From positions 1 through 64,000 of the forward strand of contig NZ_LMEA01000011.1 of assembly GCF_001425235.1 (NCBI RefSeq): a stretch of DNA of 64,000 nt, in the 5' to 3' direction. Within the stretch, counting starts at the first letter, position 1; the number at the start of each line of letters is the position of its first letter. The translations under genes were made by a program, and so were the position numbers. This DNA is from Devosia sp. Root413D1 (GTDB lineage Bacteria > Pseudomonadota > Alphaproteobacteria > Rhizobiales > Devosiaceae). The notes under the pieces are model-generated. The model was not told the DNA's origin. It searched no databases and saw nothing but the letters and a program-made list of their open reading frames with translations. This document shows, in pieces, positions 8,978 to 17,956 of the stretch.

Positions 8978-10357
8978 TTAGTGGTGGTGCTCCTCCGGAA
9001 CCTCGTCCTCGTCCGCGGCGATGATCTTGGAGAGCTCGGCCCGGGTCATCGGCTTGTCGGTCTTTTTGGCAAGCTCGGTGACGAAATCCACCACCTTGTT
9101 CTCGAACACCGGAGCGCGGAGGCCGGCGAGGGCCTGCGGGTTCTTGCGGTAGTAGTCGTAGACCTGCTGTTCCTGGCCCGGGAAGCGGCGCACTTCGGCG
9201 ATCAGCGCCTGCTGGTGCTCTTCCTCGGTCACTTCGACCTTGTTCTGGTTGCCGATCTCGGCGACCACCAGACCCAGGCGCACGCGGCGCTCGGCGATCT
9301 TCTGGTACTGCTCCTTGGCCGCTTCCTCGGTCGTGCCCTCGTCTTCGAAGGACCGGCCATGGTGCTCGACTTCGTGCACGACGCGCTGCCAGATGGTGTT
9401 GAACTCGGCTTCCACCAGTTGCTCGGGAACGGCGAACTTGTGGCCGTCGTCGAGCTGGTCGAGGATCTGCCGCTTGATCGCCTGGCGCCCCATCGAGTCG
9501 AGCGCGGTCTTCATCTGGTCCTTCACCGCGTCGCGGAGGCCCGCAACGTTCTCGAGACCGAGCGACTTGGCGAACTCGTCGTTGAGCTCACCGGCCTTCG
9601 GGCCGTCGATGTGGAGGATGGTGACCTCGAAGTCTGCCTTCTTGCCCGCCAGTTCGTCCTGCGCATAGTCCTTGGGGAACGTCACCTTGACGGTCTTGGT
9701 CTCGTTCTTCTTCATGCCCACGAGCTGCTCTTCGAAGCCCGGGATGAACTCGCCCGAACCGACGGTCAGGTGCGCATGGTCGGCCGAGCCGCCCGCGAAA
9801 GCCTCGCCCTTGATCGTGCCCTTGAAGCTGAGGCCGAGGCGATCGCCGGTCTCGACGAGGCCGTCCTCACCCTTTTCCTCATAACCACGCTGCTGCGCGA
9901 AGACGCGCTGCACCTCGGTGTCCACTTCCTTCTCGTCGAGCTCGACCACCGGCTTGTCGACGGCGAGCGACTTGAAGTCCATCAGGGTGACCGGCGGCAG
10001 CACTTCGTAGCTGACCTCGAAGTTGAGATCGGCTTCGCCGTCCAGAACCTGGTTGATCACGCCCTGGTCTTCCGGCAGGTCGACCTTGGGCTGGGTGGCG
10101 GCGCGCTCGGAGCGATCATCGAGGGTCTTCGACACGGTCGAGTTGATCGCGTCCGACAGTACTTCCGACATGGCGGAGCGGCCGTAGACCTTCTTCAGGT
10201 GCGCGGTCGGCACCTTGCCGGGGCGGAAACCCTTGATGTTCGCGGTGCCCTTGAGCTCATCGAGCCGCGCATCCAGCCGGTCGCTGAGATCCTTCTTGGG
10301 GATGACCAGGGAGAGTTTGCGCTTGAGGCCCTCGTTGAGGGTTTCTGTGACCTGCAT
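8978..10357 (-). CDS. tig: trigger factor, ribosome-bound chaperone
   Basis: This 459-residue chaperone binds nascent chains at the ribosome exit. The N-terminal ribosome-binding domain contains the signature GFRPGKVP (about residues 43-50), followed by the FKBP-like prolyl isomerase domain (about 150-245) and the helical C-terminal arms. It ends in an acidic EEHHH tail. Length is normal. clpP and clpX lie further downstream on the same strand, a known alphaproteobacterial arrangement, here interrupted by nnr, P450 and small genes. The tRNA-Leu gene is 67 bases upstream. Confidence 0.98.
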   Translation of the reverse strand: MQVTETLNEGLKRKLSLVIPKKDLSDRLDARLDELKGTANIKGFRPGKVPTAHLKKVYGRSAMSEVLSDAINSTVSKTLDDRSERAATQPKVDLPEDQGVINQVLDGEADLNFEVSYEVLPPVTLMDFKSLAVDKPVVELDEKEVDTEVQRVFAQQRGYEEKGEDGLVETGDRLGLSFKGTIKGEAFAGGSADHAHLTVGSGEFIPGFEEQLVGMKKNETKTVKVTFPKDYAQDELAGKKADFEVTILHIDGPKAGELNDEFAKSLGLENVAGLRDAVKDQMKTALDSMGRQAIKRQILDQLDDGHKFAVPEQLVEAEFNTIWQRVVHEVEHHGRSFEDEGTTEEAAKEQYQKIAERRVRLGLVVAEIGNQNKVEVTEEEHQQALIAEVRRFPGQEQQVYDYYRKNPQALAGLRAPVFENKVVDFVTELAKKTDKPMTRAELSKIIAADEDEVPEEHHH

Positions 10358-10423
10358 TGGGGTATCCCGTTGTCTCTACAAAATTCGGTTGGCCGAAGTC
10401 GCTGGCAGTATCGCGGCGAGCTC

Positions 10424-10508
10424 TGGTGCGGGTGAGAGGGCTCGAACCTCCACGCCTTGCGGCGCTGGAACCTAAATCCAGTGCGTCTACCAGTTCCGCC
10501 ACACCCGC
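10424..10508 (-). tRNA. tRNA-Leu (anticodon TAG), CCA encoded
   Basis: The minus strand folds as a class II tRNA of 85 nt. The acceptor GCGGGTG pairs with CACCCGC, followed by discriminator A and an encoded CCA (10424-10426). The anticodon stem CTGGA/TCCAG encloses TTTAGGT, so the anticodon is TAG. The long variable arm CGCC-GCAA-GGCG and the T-loop TTCGAGC are typical of tRNA-Leu. Confidence 0.97.
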
Positions 10509-10597
10509 AAGGTGCCCCGTCGGCCGGGTCGCGTGCATATATGTGAAGAATTGGGGAAGGTCAAAGGGAGAGGTGCAGACGTCAGGACAAGGCGCGG

Positions 10598-11140
10598 CTA
10601 CGGCCCATGGACAGGTGGCGGCGCAGCCTGCTGCCGCGGCCGCTTTCTTGCTTCCCGATCGATCCGCTCGGCGACGAAGTAGACATAGCCGGCCACCGCG
10701 CCGGCGGCAGCCAGCATGCCCGCAGGCCAAGGGGAAGCGCCTACGGTACTGCCGACAGCGGCTCCGATCCCGATGCCAAGCGGATAGTACGCTGCCGCTC
10801 CCACCGCGCCGAATGCCATGGCATAGCCGCTGGAGCGCAGCTCAAAGCGATTGCCCAGCCAGATGCCGAGCAGCACTACCGGCAAAAACAGCAGCATTGC
10901 GGACAGCAGGCCGATCATGACGGCGAAGAATGCGAACAACGGGATGCCAAGCCCAACGTTGCCGAACGCCACCACCGCCGCCAACGCGAAGACCACGCAC
11001 CCGGCGGCAACCGACAGCAGATATCCCGCAAACGAGAAGGTGTATGTCGACTGCGCCACCAGCATTTCCCGGTCAGTTGCAACAGCGATACCTAGCGCAC
11101 TTCCCTGAGCGTCTCCACTCGGCCGGCCAATCCGGATCAT
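10598..11140 (-). CDS. four-helix membrane protein, hypothetical
   Basis: The 180-residue frame has about four hydrophobic segments, several glycine-rich, and a basic cytoplasmic tail with RKRPRQQ. No family is recognised. Methionine 26 (ATG 11065), just before the first membrane segment, is an equally plausible start, so the N-terminus is uncertain. It lies upstream of the tRNA-Leu gene on the same strand and is divergent from glnB. Confidence 0.65.
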   Translation of the reverse strand: MIRIGRPSGDAQGSALGIAVATDREMLVAQSTYTFSFAGYLLSVAAGCVVFALAAVVAFGNVGLGIPLFAFFAVMIGLLSAMLLFLPVVLLGIWLGNRFELRSSGYAMAFGAVGAAAYYPLGIGIGAAVGSTVGASPWPAGMLAAAGAVAGYVYFVAERIDREARKRPRQQAAPPPVHGP

Positions 11141-11264
11141 AGTCGACCAGCGCGTTGGTGCCGTTCTTCAGCCCGAGCATTTGCCCACTTTCGCTGCAAA
11201 CCGATCTTTGCCACTGTCCGTTTGCTCGTTTCGAACCGTCGAAATGAACAAATCGGCATCGTCA

Positions 11265-11281
11265 TGCACATTCTTTGTGCA
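11265..11281. promoter_or_regulatory. NtrC binding site
   Basis: TGCACATTCTTTGTGCA is a perfect dyad in the half-site spacing of the enterobacterial NtrC consensus (TGCAC, 7 bases, GTGCA). It lies about 100 bases upstream of the sigma-54 promoter of glnB, a normal distance for an enhancer. A weaker GGCAC/GTGCC dyad follows at 11282-11299. Confidence 0.8.
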
Positions 11282-11367
11282 GGCACCTGCCGCCGTGCCT
11301 AGAGCGGCGGATCAGATGTTCGTCCTAGGCGCTTATTTTGGCAAGGTTTTCTCCGCTGCCGGGAAGC

Positions 11368-11384
11368 TGGCACGGACCCTGCAT
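11368..11384 (+). promoter_or_regulatory. sigma-54 promoter of glnB-glnA
   Basis: TGGCACGGACCCTGCAT matches the -24/-12 consensus TGGCAC-N5-TTGCA with one substitution and keeps the GG-N10-GC spacing exactly. Transcription would start near 11394, 30 bases before the glnB ATG. Confidence 0.85.
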
Positions 11385-11425
11385 ACAACCGAGCGGCACC
11401 CGACCGGTGCCTGTTGGAGGCCTGA

Positions 11426-11764
<339 letters not shown>

Positions 11765-11827
11765 GGGGCACCTCTTCGCGCGTCTCTCCCGCCTAGCATC
11801 AACTCCAGACTTACACAGGGGAACCTA

Positions 11828-13237
11828 ATGACCACTGGAAGCGACATCCTCAAGAAGATCAAGGACGAGGACATCAAGTACGTCGACCTCCGCTTCACCG
11901 ACCCGCGCGGCAAGCTGCAGCACGTCACCATGGATGTGACGGTCGTCGATGAGGATCTCTTCGAGGAAGGGACCATGTTCGATGGTTCCTCGATCGCTGG
12001 CTGGAAGGCCATCAACGAGTCCGACATGGTGCTGATGCCCGATCCGAACTCGGCCTATCTCGACCCGTTCTTCGGCGCCCCTACCCTCGCCATCAACTGC
12101 GACATTCTCGAGCCGCTGACCTACCAGCCGTATAACCGCGACCCTCGCACCACGGCCAAGAAGGCCGAGGCCTACGTCAAGGAACTCGGCATCGGCGACA
12201 CCGTGGTGTTCGGCCCCGAGCCCGAATTCTTCATCTTCGACGACGTCCGCTATTCGAACACCACCTACAAGGTGGGCTTCTCGGTCGATCACTCGGAACT
12301 GCCGATCAACAACGACACCGAGTACGAGTCGGGCAATACCGGCCACCATATCGGCCTCAAGAAGGGCTACTTCCCGGTGCCGCCGCTGGACAGTGCGCAG
12401 GACATGCGCGGTGAAATGCTAGCCGCCATGGCCTCGATGGGCGTCACCGTCGAAAAGCACCACCACGAAGTGGCCTCGGCACAGCACGAACTGGGCATCA
12501 AGTTCGCCCCGCTGATCAAGTCGGCCGACGACGTGCAAATCTACAAGTACGTGATCCAGCAGGTCGCCCAGGCCTACGGCAAGACCGTGACCTTCATGCC
12601 CAAGCCCGTCTATGGCGATAACGGTTCGGGCATGCACTGCCACCAGTCGATCTGGAAGGACGGCAAGCCGCTCTTCGCTGGTGACCAGTATGCCGGCCTT
12701 TCCATGGAAGCGCTGTATTACATCGGCGGCGTGATCAAGCACGCCAAGGCGATCAACGCCTTCACCAACCCGACCACCAACAGCTACAAGCGTCTCGTGC
12801 CGGGCTTCGAAGCTCCGGTGCTGCTCGCCTACTCGGCGCGCAACCGCTCGGCTTCGTGCCGCATCCCATTCGGCCAGTCGCCGAAGTCGAAGCGCGTCGA
12901 AGTCCGCTTCCCCGATCCGCTGGCGAACCCCTATCTCGGCTTTGCCGCGCTGCTGATGGCCGGCCTCGACGGCATCAAGAACAAGATCCACCCGGGCGAC
13001 CCGATGGACAAGGATCTGTACGAGCTGCCCAAGGAAGAGCTGAAGCAGATCCCGACCGTTTGCGGTTCGCTGCGTGAAGCCCTCGAGTCCCTCGACAAGG
13101 ACCGCGACTTCCTCAAGGCCGGTGGCGTGTTCGACGACGACCAGATCGACAGCTACATCGAGCTGAAGATGACGGAAGTCATCAAGTTCGAGCACACCCC
13201 GCACCCGGTCGAGTACGAGATGTACTACTCGGCCTAA
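11828..13237 (+). CDS. glnA: glutamine synthetase type I (GlnA)
   Basis: This 469-residue dodecameric enzyme makes glutamine from glutamate, ammonia and ATP. The beta-grasp N-terminus with the GSSIAGW latch (about 51-57), the ATP-binding and NGSGMH segments, and the adenylylation site Tyr398 in DKDLYELP identify the GSI-beta class controlled by GlnE. A GGGGA ribosome site precedes the ATG. It is co-transcribed with glnB and ended by a strong terminator at 13263. Confidence 0.98.
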   Translation: MTTGSDILKKIKDEDIKYVDLRFTDPRGKLQHVTMDVTVVDEDLFEEGTMFDGSSIAGWKAINESDMVLMPDPNSAYLDPFFGAPTLAINCDILEPLTYQPYNRDPRTTAKKAEAYVKELGIGDTVVFGPEPEFFIFDDVRYSNTTYKVGFSVDHSELPINNDTEYESGNTGHHIGLKKGYFPVPPLDSAQDMRGEMLAAMASMGVTVEKHHHEVASAQHELGIKFAPLIKSADDVQIYKYVIQQVAQAYGKTVTFMPKPVYGDNGSGMHCHQSIWKDGKPLFAGDQYAGLSMEALYYIGGVIKHAKAINAFTNPTTNSYKRLVPGFEAPVLLAYSARNRSASCRIPFGQSPKSKRVEVRFPDPLANPYLGFAALLMAGLDGIKNKIHPGDPMDKDLYELPKEELKQIPTVCGSLREALESLDKDRDFLKAGGVFDDDQIDSYIELKMTEVIKFEHTPHPVEYEMYYSA

Positions 13238-13262
13238 GCGCCGGATCGATCGAAGGAATATG

Positions 13263-13294
13263 GAAGGGCCCGGCAACGGGCCCTTCTGCTTTTC
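13263..13294 (+). terminator. intrinsic terminator of glnBA
   Basis: GAAGGGCCCG (13263-13272) and CGGGCCCTTC (13277-13286) form a perfect 10-bp stem with a GCAA loop, followed by TGCTTTT, 26 bases after the glnA stop. Confidence 0.9.
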
Positions 13295-13331
13295 GGTGGA
13301 CAGAAACAGCCGGGGGCTGAACACTGCCGCA

Positions 13332-14249
13332 ATGACTCAGAAGAACCTTGCTTTGGTGCTCGGTGGCGGCGGCGCTGCCGGCAATGCCTGGATGATCGGC
13401 ATCGTCGCGGGTCTCGCCGAGGCTGGCGTCGACCTGACCGAGACCGCCGACCTGGTGATCGGTACCTCGGCCGGCGCCAATGCTGCGGCGCAGGTGCTGA
13501 GCGGCATTTCGCCGGCCGAACTCCTCGCCGCGACGCTGGTGCCCCCACCGGCTCAGCCGGCGGTCCAGTCGCGACCAGTGTCGCCGCCGCGGCCGATGGA
13601 GGCAGTGTTCGAGCGGATGCGGACCATCTCGGCCGCCGCCACCACTCGGGCCGAGCTGCAGCGCGCTATGGCCGCGTATGGGTTGGAAAGCGATGCGTCC
13701 TTCGGACCCGAGGTGGCAGAACAGCGACGAGCCCTGGTCGCCCGGCGGCTGCCGAGCCTCGACTGGCCTGATCGCCCGATGCTGATCGTCGCCGTCAACG
13801 CCGAGACCGGGGAGCTTGCGACCTTCGACCGCGAGTCCGGTGTCGCGCTGGTCGATGCGGCCGCGGCGGCCATCTCGCTGCCCGGCGCCGGGCCGACGCA
13901 CCGCATCAACGGCACGCGCTACATTTCCGGCGGCGTGCGCTCGGTCGACAATGCCGACCTTGCCTCCGGCTACAGGAACGTCATCGTGCTGTCGCCGTTC
14001 AGTGGTCGAACCGGACCGCTGCCGCCGGGCGGCCAGTTCGAAGGCCTGCGCCGACCGCCTGGCGCCGACCTCGCCAGCGAGGTCGAGGGGCTCCGCCTCG
14101 CCGGAAGCCGCGTCGAGGTGATAACCCCGGATCCCAACTCCCGCACCGCCATGGGCGTCAACCAGATGGACCTCGCAACCCGCATCCCCTCCGCCCGCGC
14201 CGGCTACGAGCAGGGCAAGCAGGAAGCCACCCGCCTGACCAACCTCTGA
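13332..14249 (+). CDS. patatin-like protein with substituted catalytic Asp
   Basis: This 305-residue patatin-fold protein has the oxyanion loop GGGGAAG (about 11-17) and nucleophile elbow GTSAG with Ser46. The motif that normally holds the catalytic Asp (DGG before VRS and NADLA) reads Ser199-Gly-Gly here. The codon is TCC, so no obvious sequencing slip explains it. Either Asp nearby (VDNAD) takes over or activity is altered. ATG 13332 follows the glnA terminator; an earlier in-frame ATG overlaps the terminator and is rejected. The next gene overlaps its stop by one base. Confidence 0.88.
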   Translation: MTQKNLALVLGGGGAAGNAWMIGIVAGLAEAGVDLTETADLVIGTSAGANAAAQVLSGISPAELLAATLVPPPAQPAVQSRPVSPPRPMEAVFERMRTISAAATTRAELQRAMAAYGLESDASFGPEVAEQRRALVARRLPSLDWPDRPMLIVAVNAETGELATFDRESGVALVDAAAAAISLPGAGPTHRINGTRYISGGVRSVDNADLASGYRNVIVLSPFSGRTGPLPPGGQFEGLRRPPGADLASEVEGLRLAGSRVEVITPDPNSRTAMGVNQMDLATRIPSARAGYEQGKQEATRLTNL

Positions 14250-14872
14250 TGTCGAGCCGCTGGCGTGAGACACCACCTGAGGAGCTCGCCGGCTGGCTCG
14301 CCGAGGCCACCGTGCCGTGGGGCATCGCCGGCGGCTGGGCGCTGGGCCTGTGGCAAGGCAGCGTCAGCCGCCCGCATTCCGATATCGAGATCAGTTGCTT
14401 TCTCGCCGACCTGCCCACCCTGCTCCCGGACCTCGACCGCTTCGAGATCGCCATCGCCCGCAACAAGCAGCTGAGACCCTATGAGCTGGGAACGGCGCTC
14501 CCGGCCCCGCCGTTCAGCCTCTGGCTTCGACGCCACGGCGAGCCACTGTGGGATTTCGAGATTGTCTCGGAGGCACAGGTGGACGAACAATGGGCCTACC
14601 GACGGGACCCGTCCATCCGCCGTACCCTGGCAGATGTCTTCATGCGCGCCGCATCGGGTTGGCCGATCATCGCGCCCGAGATCCAGCTGCTCTACAAGTG
14701 CAAACAGCCGCGCGACAAGGACCTGCTCGATCTCAAACGCTACGTCCCCGTGCTTGACGGAACGGCGCGTCTCTGGCTCCGTTCAGCGGTAGCGGCGGCG
14801 CATCCCGAATTCCTGCCGACGCTTCTCGATATCGAGGCGCTCGCCGCCCACAACGATGGTACTCCCCAATGA
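14249..14872 (+). CDS. nucleotidyltransferase, aminoglycoside 2''-adenylyltransferase-like
   Basis: This 207-residue protein resembles the family that includes aminoglycoside 2''-adenylyltransferases. The N-terminal block IAGGWALGLWQG with RPHSDIEI (about residues 25-48) supplies the two metal-binding carboxylates of a minimal nucleotidyltransferase. Many chromosomal members are not resistance enzymes, so the substrate is open. Its ATG overlaps the patatin stop by one base, and its own stop overlaps the DUF808 ATG by four, so the three are translated together. Confidence 0.8.
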   Translation: MSSRWRETPPEELAGWLAEATVPWGIAGGWALGLWQGSVSRPHSDIEISCFLADLPTLLPDLDRFEIAIARNKQLRPYELGTALPAPPFSLWLRRHGEPLWDFEIVSEAQVDEQWAYRRDPSIRRTLADVFMRAASGWPIIAPEIQLLYKCKQPRDKDLLDLKRYVPVLDGTARLWLRSAVAAAHPEFLPTLLDIEALAAHNDGTPQ

Positions 14873-15858
14873 GTGTTGGACTACTCGGTCTGCTCGATGA
14901 CGTGACCGCCCTTGCCAAGGTTGCCGCCGCCTCGATCGACGATGTCGCAGGACAGGCGGCCAAGGCCGGCTTGAAGGCCGCCGGCGCGGTGATCGACGAT
15001 ACCGCCGTGACGCCCAACTACGTCACCGGCTTCTCCGCCGACCGCGAGCTGCCGATCGTCTGGCGCATCGCCGTGGGCTCGATCCGCAACAAACTGCTGA
15101 TCCTCTTGCCCGCGGCCCTGGCGCTGAGCTTCTTCGCGCCCTGGCTGATCACCCCGCTGCTGATGATCGGCGGCGCCTATCTCTGCTACGAGGGCGCCGA
15201 GAAGGTGTTCGAGGCCCTGTTCCCGCACGAGGCGCATGCGCACGAGGCCGAGGCGATCGCACCGGTGGCCGCCGATCCCAAGAAGCTCGAGGAGGAGCGC
15301 GTTGCCGGCGCCATCCAGACCGATTTCATCCTCTCGGCCGAGATCATGACCATCGCGCTCGCCGCCCTGCCCGACCTGCCGTTCTGGGAGCAGGCGCTGG
15401 TGCTGGTGGTCGTCGCCTTCGGCATCACCGCGGCGGTCTATGGCGCCGTGGCGCTGATCGTCAAAGCCGACGATTTCGGCCTGGCGCTCGCCAGCAAGGG
15501 CCGCACCGGCGTCGGCCGCGCCACCGGTCGCGGCATCCTCGTCGCCATGCCATGGGTGATGCAGACCCTCAGCATCGTTGGTACGGCGGCGATGATCTGG
15601 GTCGGCGGCGGCATTGTCGTGCACGGCCTCGCCGGCTTCGGCCTCGACCAGATCGAGCACCTGATCGAAAGCATCGCCCACGGCGCCGAAGCAATGCTGC
15701 CGGCGCTCGGCGGCTTCGTCGAAGGGCTCGCGACGATCCTCGCCGACCTGGTCCTCGGCCTCGCGCTGGGCCTTATCCTGATCCCGGTGGCCGGCAAAGT
15801 CATCGGACCGGCCTGGAAGGCGATCCGCGGCCTGTTCCGCCGTCAGCCCGCCGCCTGA
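14869..15858 (+). CDS. DUF808 family membrane protein (YedI-like)
   Basis: This 329-residue inner-membrane protein matches the DUF808/YedI family. It begins GLLGLLDDV and has the early conserved stretch with VTPNYVTGFSADRELPI (about 47-63), then at least six hydrophobic segments. Histidine-rich HEAHAHEAEA (about 118-127) sits in a loop. The family has no assigned reaction. ATGA overlap with the nucleotidyltransferase gene places it last in a three-gene unit. Confidence 0.88.
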   Translation: MSVGLLGLLDDVTALAKVAAASIDDVAGQAAKAGLKAAGAVIDDTAVTPNYVTGFSADRELPIVWRIAVGSIRNKLLILLPAALALSFFAPWLITPLLMIGGAYLCYEGAEKVFEALFPHEAHAHEAEAIAPVAADPKKLEEERVAGAIQTDFILSAEIMTIALAALPDLPFWEQALVLVVVAFGITAAVYGAVALIVKADDFGLALASKGRTGVGRATGRGILVAMPWVMQTLSIVGTAAMIWVGGGIVVHGLAGFGLDQIEHLIESIAHGAEAMLPALGGFVEGLATILADLVLGLALGLILIPVAGKVIGPAWKAIRGLFRRQPAA

Positions 15859-15863
15859 CGAAC

Positions 15864-15895
15864 GAAAGGGCCCAGCCGGGCCCTTTCCTTTTTCT
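15864..15895 (+). terminator. intrinsic terminator after the DUF808 gene
   Basis: GAAAGGGCCC (15864-15873) pairs with GGGCCCTTTC (15878-15887), followed by CTTTTTCT. It separates the plus-strand unit from the convergent epoxide hydrolase gene ending at 15911. Confidence 0.9.
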
Positions 15896-15910
15896 CGCAA
15901 AGACCACGCC

Positions 15911-17056
15911 TCAACCGATCTGGCTGAAGAACCCGCGCACGTCGCCGACCCAGACGCCGGGCACTTCCAGCACGGCATAGTGCCCGCCGACGTCGAACTC
16001 GTTCCAGCGCACGATGGTGTTGCTGGTCTCGCCGTAACGGCGGATCGGCACTTCGTCGAAGCCGAACACCGCAACGCCGGTCGGCACACCCGAGTTCGCC
16101 TTGGGCGACCAGGCCTCCGGATCATGTGCATTCTCGTAGTAGAGCCGGATCGACGAGGCGGCAGTGCCGGTGAACCAGTAGATCATGAAGTTGGTCAGGA
16201 ACCGGTCCATCGGCACGGCGTCAACGCGATCGCCAAAGCTGGTGAACAGCTCGCTGATCCAGGCCAAGAGCCCCGCCGGGGAGTCCGAGATGCCGTAGGC
16301 CAGGGTCTGCGGGCGGCTCGACTGCATGACGTTGAAGCCGAAATGCTCCGCCATGAAGCGCTGCACCCGCTGCAGGCGCACCTTCTCGCTGTCGGTGAAG
16401 GTGGCGATCTCCTCCGGTGACACCGGGCCGAACGGAATGAAGCCCATGGTCGCGGCGTTGAGGTGCACGCCGATCACCCGCTCCGGCGCCAGCCGGCCGA
16501 TCTCGGGACCGATAATGGCGCCGGCATCGCCGCCCTGCACACCGAATCGCTGGTAGCCCAGCCGGCTCATCAGCTCGATGAAGGCCTTGCCGATCCGCAC
16601 ATTGTTCCAGCCGGCCTCGCGGGTCGGACCGGAAAAGCCAAAGCCGGGCAGCGAGGGCACCACCACGTCGAACGCATCCTCGGCCCTGCCGCCATGCGCC
16701 ACCGGGTTGGTCAGCGGCCCGATCACGTCGAGGAACTCGACGATCGAGCCGGGCCAGCCATGGATCAGCAGCAGCGGCGTGGCGTTCTTTTCGGCGGACT
16801 TCACATGGATGAAATGGACGTTCTGGCCATCGATCTCGGTGGTGAACTGCGGCAGCTGGTTGATCTCGGCCTCGGCCTTGCGCCAGTCAAAGCCACCCAG
16901 CAGCCGGTCGACGGCGCCACGGACATAGGCATTGGTCGGGCCGGCGGCCCAGTTGCCATCGACTTCGCTCGGCATCACGGTGCGAGCCAGACGGTCCTTG
17001 AGGTCCTGCAGCTGAGCGGCGGAAACGTCGATCTTGAAGGGGGTGAGGGTGGCCAT
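15911..17056 (-). CDS. epoxide hydrolase (N-terminal EHN domain, alpha/beta fold)
   Basis: This 382-residue hydrolase has the juvenile-hormone/microsomal-type epoxide hydrolase N-terminal domain, oxyanion motif HGWPGS (99-104) and nucleophile Asp177 in GGDAG. The C-terminal GGHYAV block supplies the catalytic His. It would open an epoxide to a diol; the substrate is unknown. Start ATG 17056 is preferred over a start 30 codons earlier that overlaps the AraC gene end. The AraC-type gene 64 bases upstream on the same strand probably controls or accompanies it. Confidence 0.92.
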   Translation of the reverse strand: MATLTPFKIDVSAAQLQDLKDRLARTVMPSEVDGNWAAGPTNAYVRGAVDRLLGGFDWRKAEAEINQLPQFTTEIDGQNVHFIHVKSAEKNATPLLLIHGWPGSIVEFLDVIGPLTNPVAHGGRAEDAFDVVVPSLPGFGFSGPTREAGWNNVRIGKAFIELMSRLGYQRFGVQGGDAGAIIGPEIGRLAPERVIGVHLNAATMGFIPFGPVSPEEIATFTDSEKVRLQRVQRFMAEHFGFNVMQSSRPQTLAYGISDSPAGLLAWISELFTSFGDRVDAVPMDRFLTNFMIYWFTGTAASSIRLYYENAHDPEAWSPKANSGVPTGVAVFGFDEVPIRRYGETSNTIVRWNEFDVGGHYAVLEVPGVWVGDVRGFFSQIG

Positions 17057-17120
17057 TTCGGGTACTCCGTTTCGGGGTGATCGTTGAAGACACCCCTTCG
17101 TACCCAACCCCCACTCGGGA

Positions 17121-17840
17121 TTATTGGAAGTTTCCGACAACCTCATCAGGTCCGGCGCGAACGATTTCGTTCGTCGCCTCGCGAACGATCTCTCTCGGCG
17201 TCTGGCCCATGATCGCCTTCAGCGAGTTGATCATGTGCGCCTGGTCGGAAAAGCCCAGCGCCAGCGCCACGTCCACCGCCGGCCGGCCCATCTGCAGCAT
17301 GGAAACAGCCTTCTGCGCCCGCTGCACCAGCGTGAAGTGCTTGTAGGTGAGCCCGGTGGTCCTGAGGAAATGCCGCTGCAGCGTCCGCTCGGTCATCGCC
17401 TTGGGCTGTCCCTCGACCACCGAGGCCACCAGCTCGTTGCTGTCGATGATCCCGTCGCGCACCAGCCGTTCGACGAACACATCGGCATTCTCGAAGGTGG
17501 GGATCTCCCGCACGTCGGTGCCGATCCAGAACCCGCCCTTGCCGAACTTTTCGAGCATCACGCCCTCGTCGCGCATGATGTCGCCGGGCATCAGCGGCAT
17601 GAAGCTGTGTGGCTTGAACGAGATCACCAGCTGCTCATCGCCCGCTTCGTGCTCGTAGACCACCGCCTGCGTGGTGAGCCCGGTGCGCAGTACCATGGTC
17701 TCGTCGCCGCGCTTGATGATGGCGATATCCCAGCAGCCGTCGGGCTGCATCAGCGTCGTCCCGGTCGTGTCGAAACGAACGGAGCTGATGCTCTCGACGA
17801 AGGGCGAGTCGATCGGCCGGCTTTGCACGATGCGCTTCAT
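17121..17840 (-). CDS. AraC-family transcriptional regulator
   Basis: This 239-residue protein has an N-terminal effector-like domain and a C-terminal double helix-turn-helix (about 150-230) with the characteristic ALGFSDQAHMINSLK and GQTPREI segments. ATG 17840 is the natural start; a start 12 codons upstream is also in frame. It is the first gene of a two-gene unit with the epoxide hydrolase. Effector and operator are not readable. Confidence 0.9.
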   Translation of the reverse strand: MKRIVQSRPIDSPFVESISSVRFDTTGTTLMQPDGCWDIAIIKRGDETMVLRTGLTTQAVVYEHEAGDEQLVISFKPHSFMPLMPGDIMRDEGVMLEKFGKGGFWIGTDVREIPTFENADVFVERLVRDGIIDSNELVASVVEGQPKAMTERTLQRHFLRTTGLTYKHFTLVQRAQKAVSMLQMGRPAVDVALALGFSDQAHMINSLKAIMGQTPREIVREATNEIVRAGPDEVVGNFQ

Positions 17841-17956
17841 GGCTGGGAGCCTAGCAGCGACTTGTGAAGATGCCAAATCACCTGCATCGCCAACCCTCTG
17901 GCGCTCTTTGTCGGCATGGCTATGCTGGCACCGCCCTCGCTGGTCAGGAGCCCGCC

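Noticed and set aside
8981-10435. A long plus-strand frame opposite tig
   Set aside because: This is an antisense shadow of a certain tig gene. Similar shadows occur opposite clpX, nnr, parE and the fusion gene.
11282-11299. GGCAC/GTGCC dyad as a second NtrC site
   Set aside because: Spacing is 8 rather than 7 bases and two outer bases differ, so it is only mentioned beside the perfect site.
14249-14872. Calling this gene an aminoglycoside resistance determinant
   Set aside because: Only the general nucleotidyltransferase features are visible. It is embedded in a chromosomal operon, and a resistance phenotype cannot be read from sequence.
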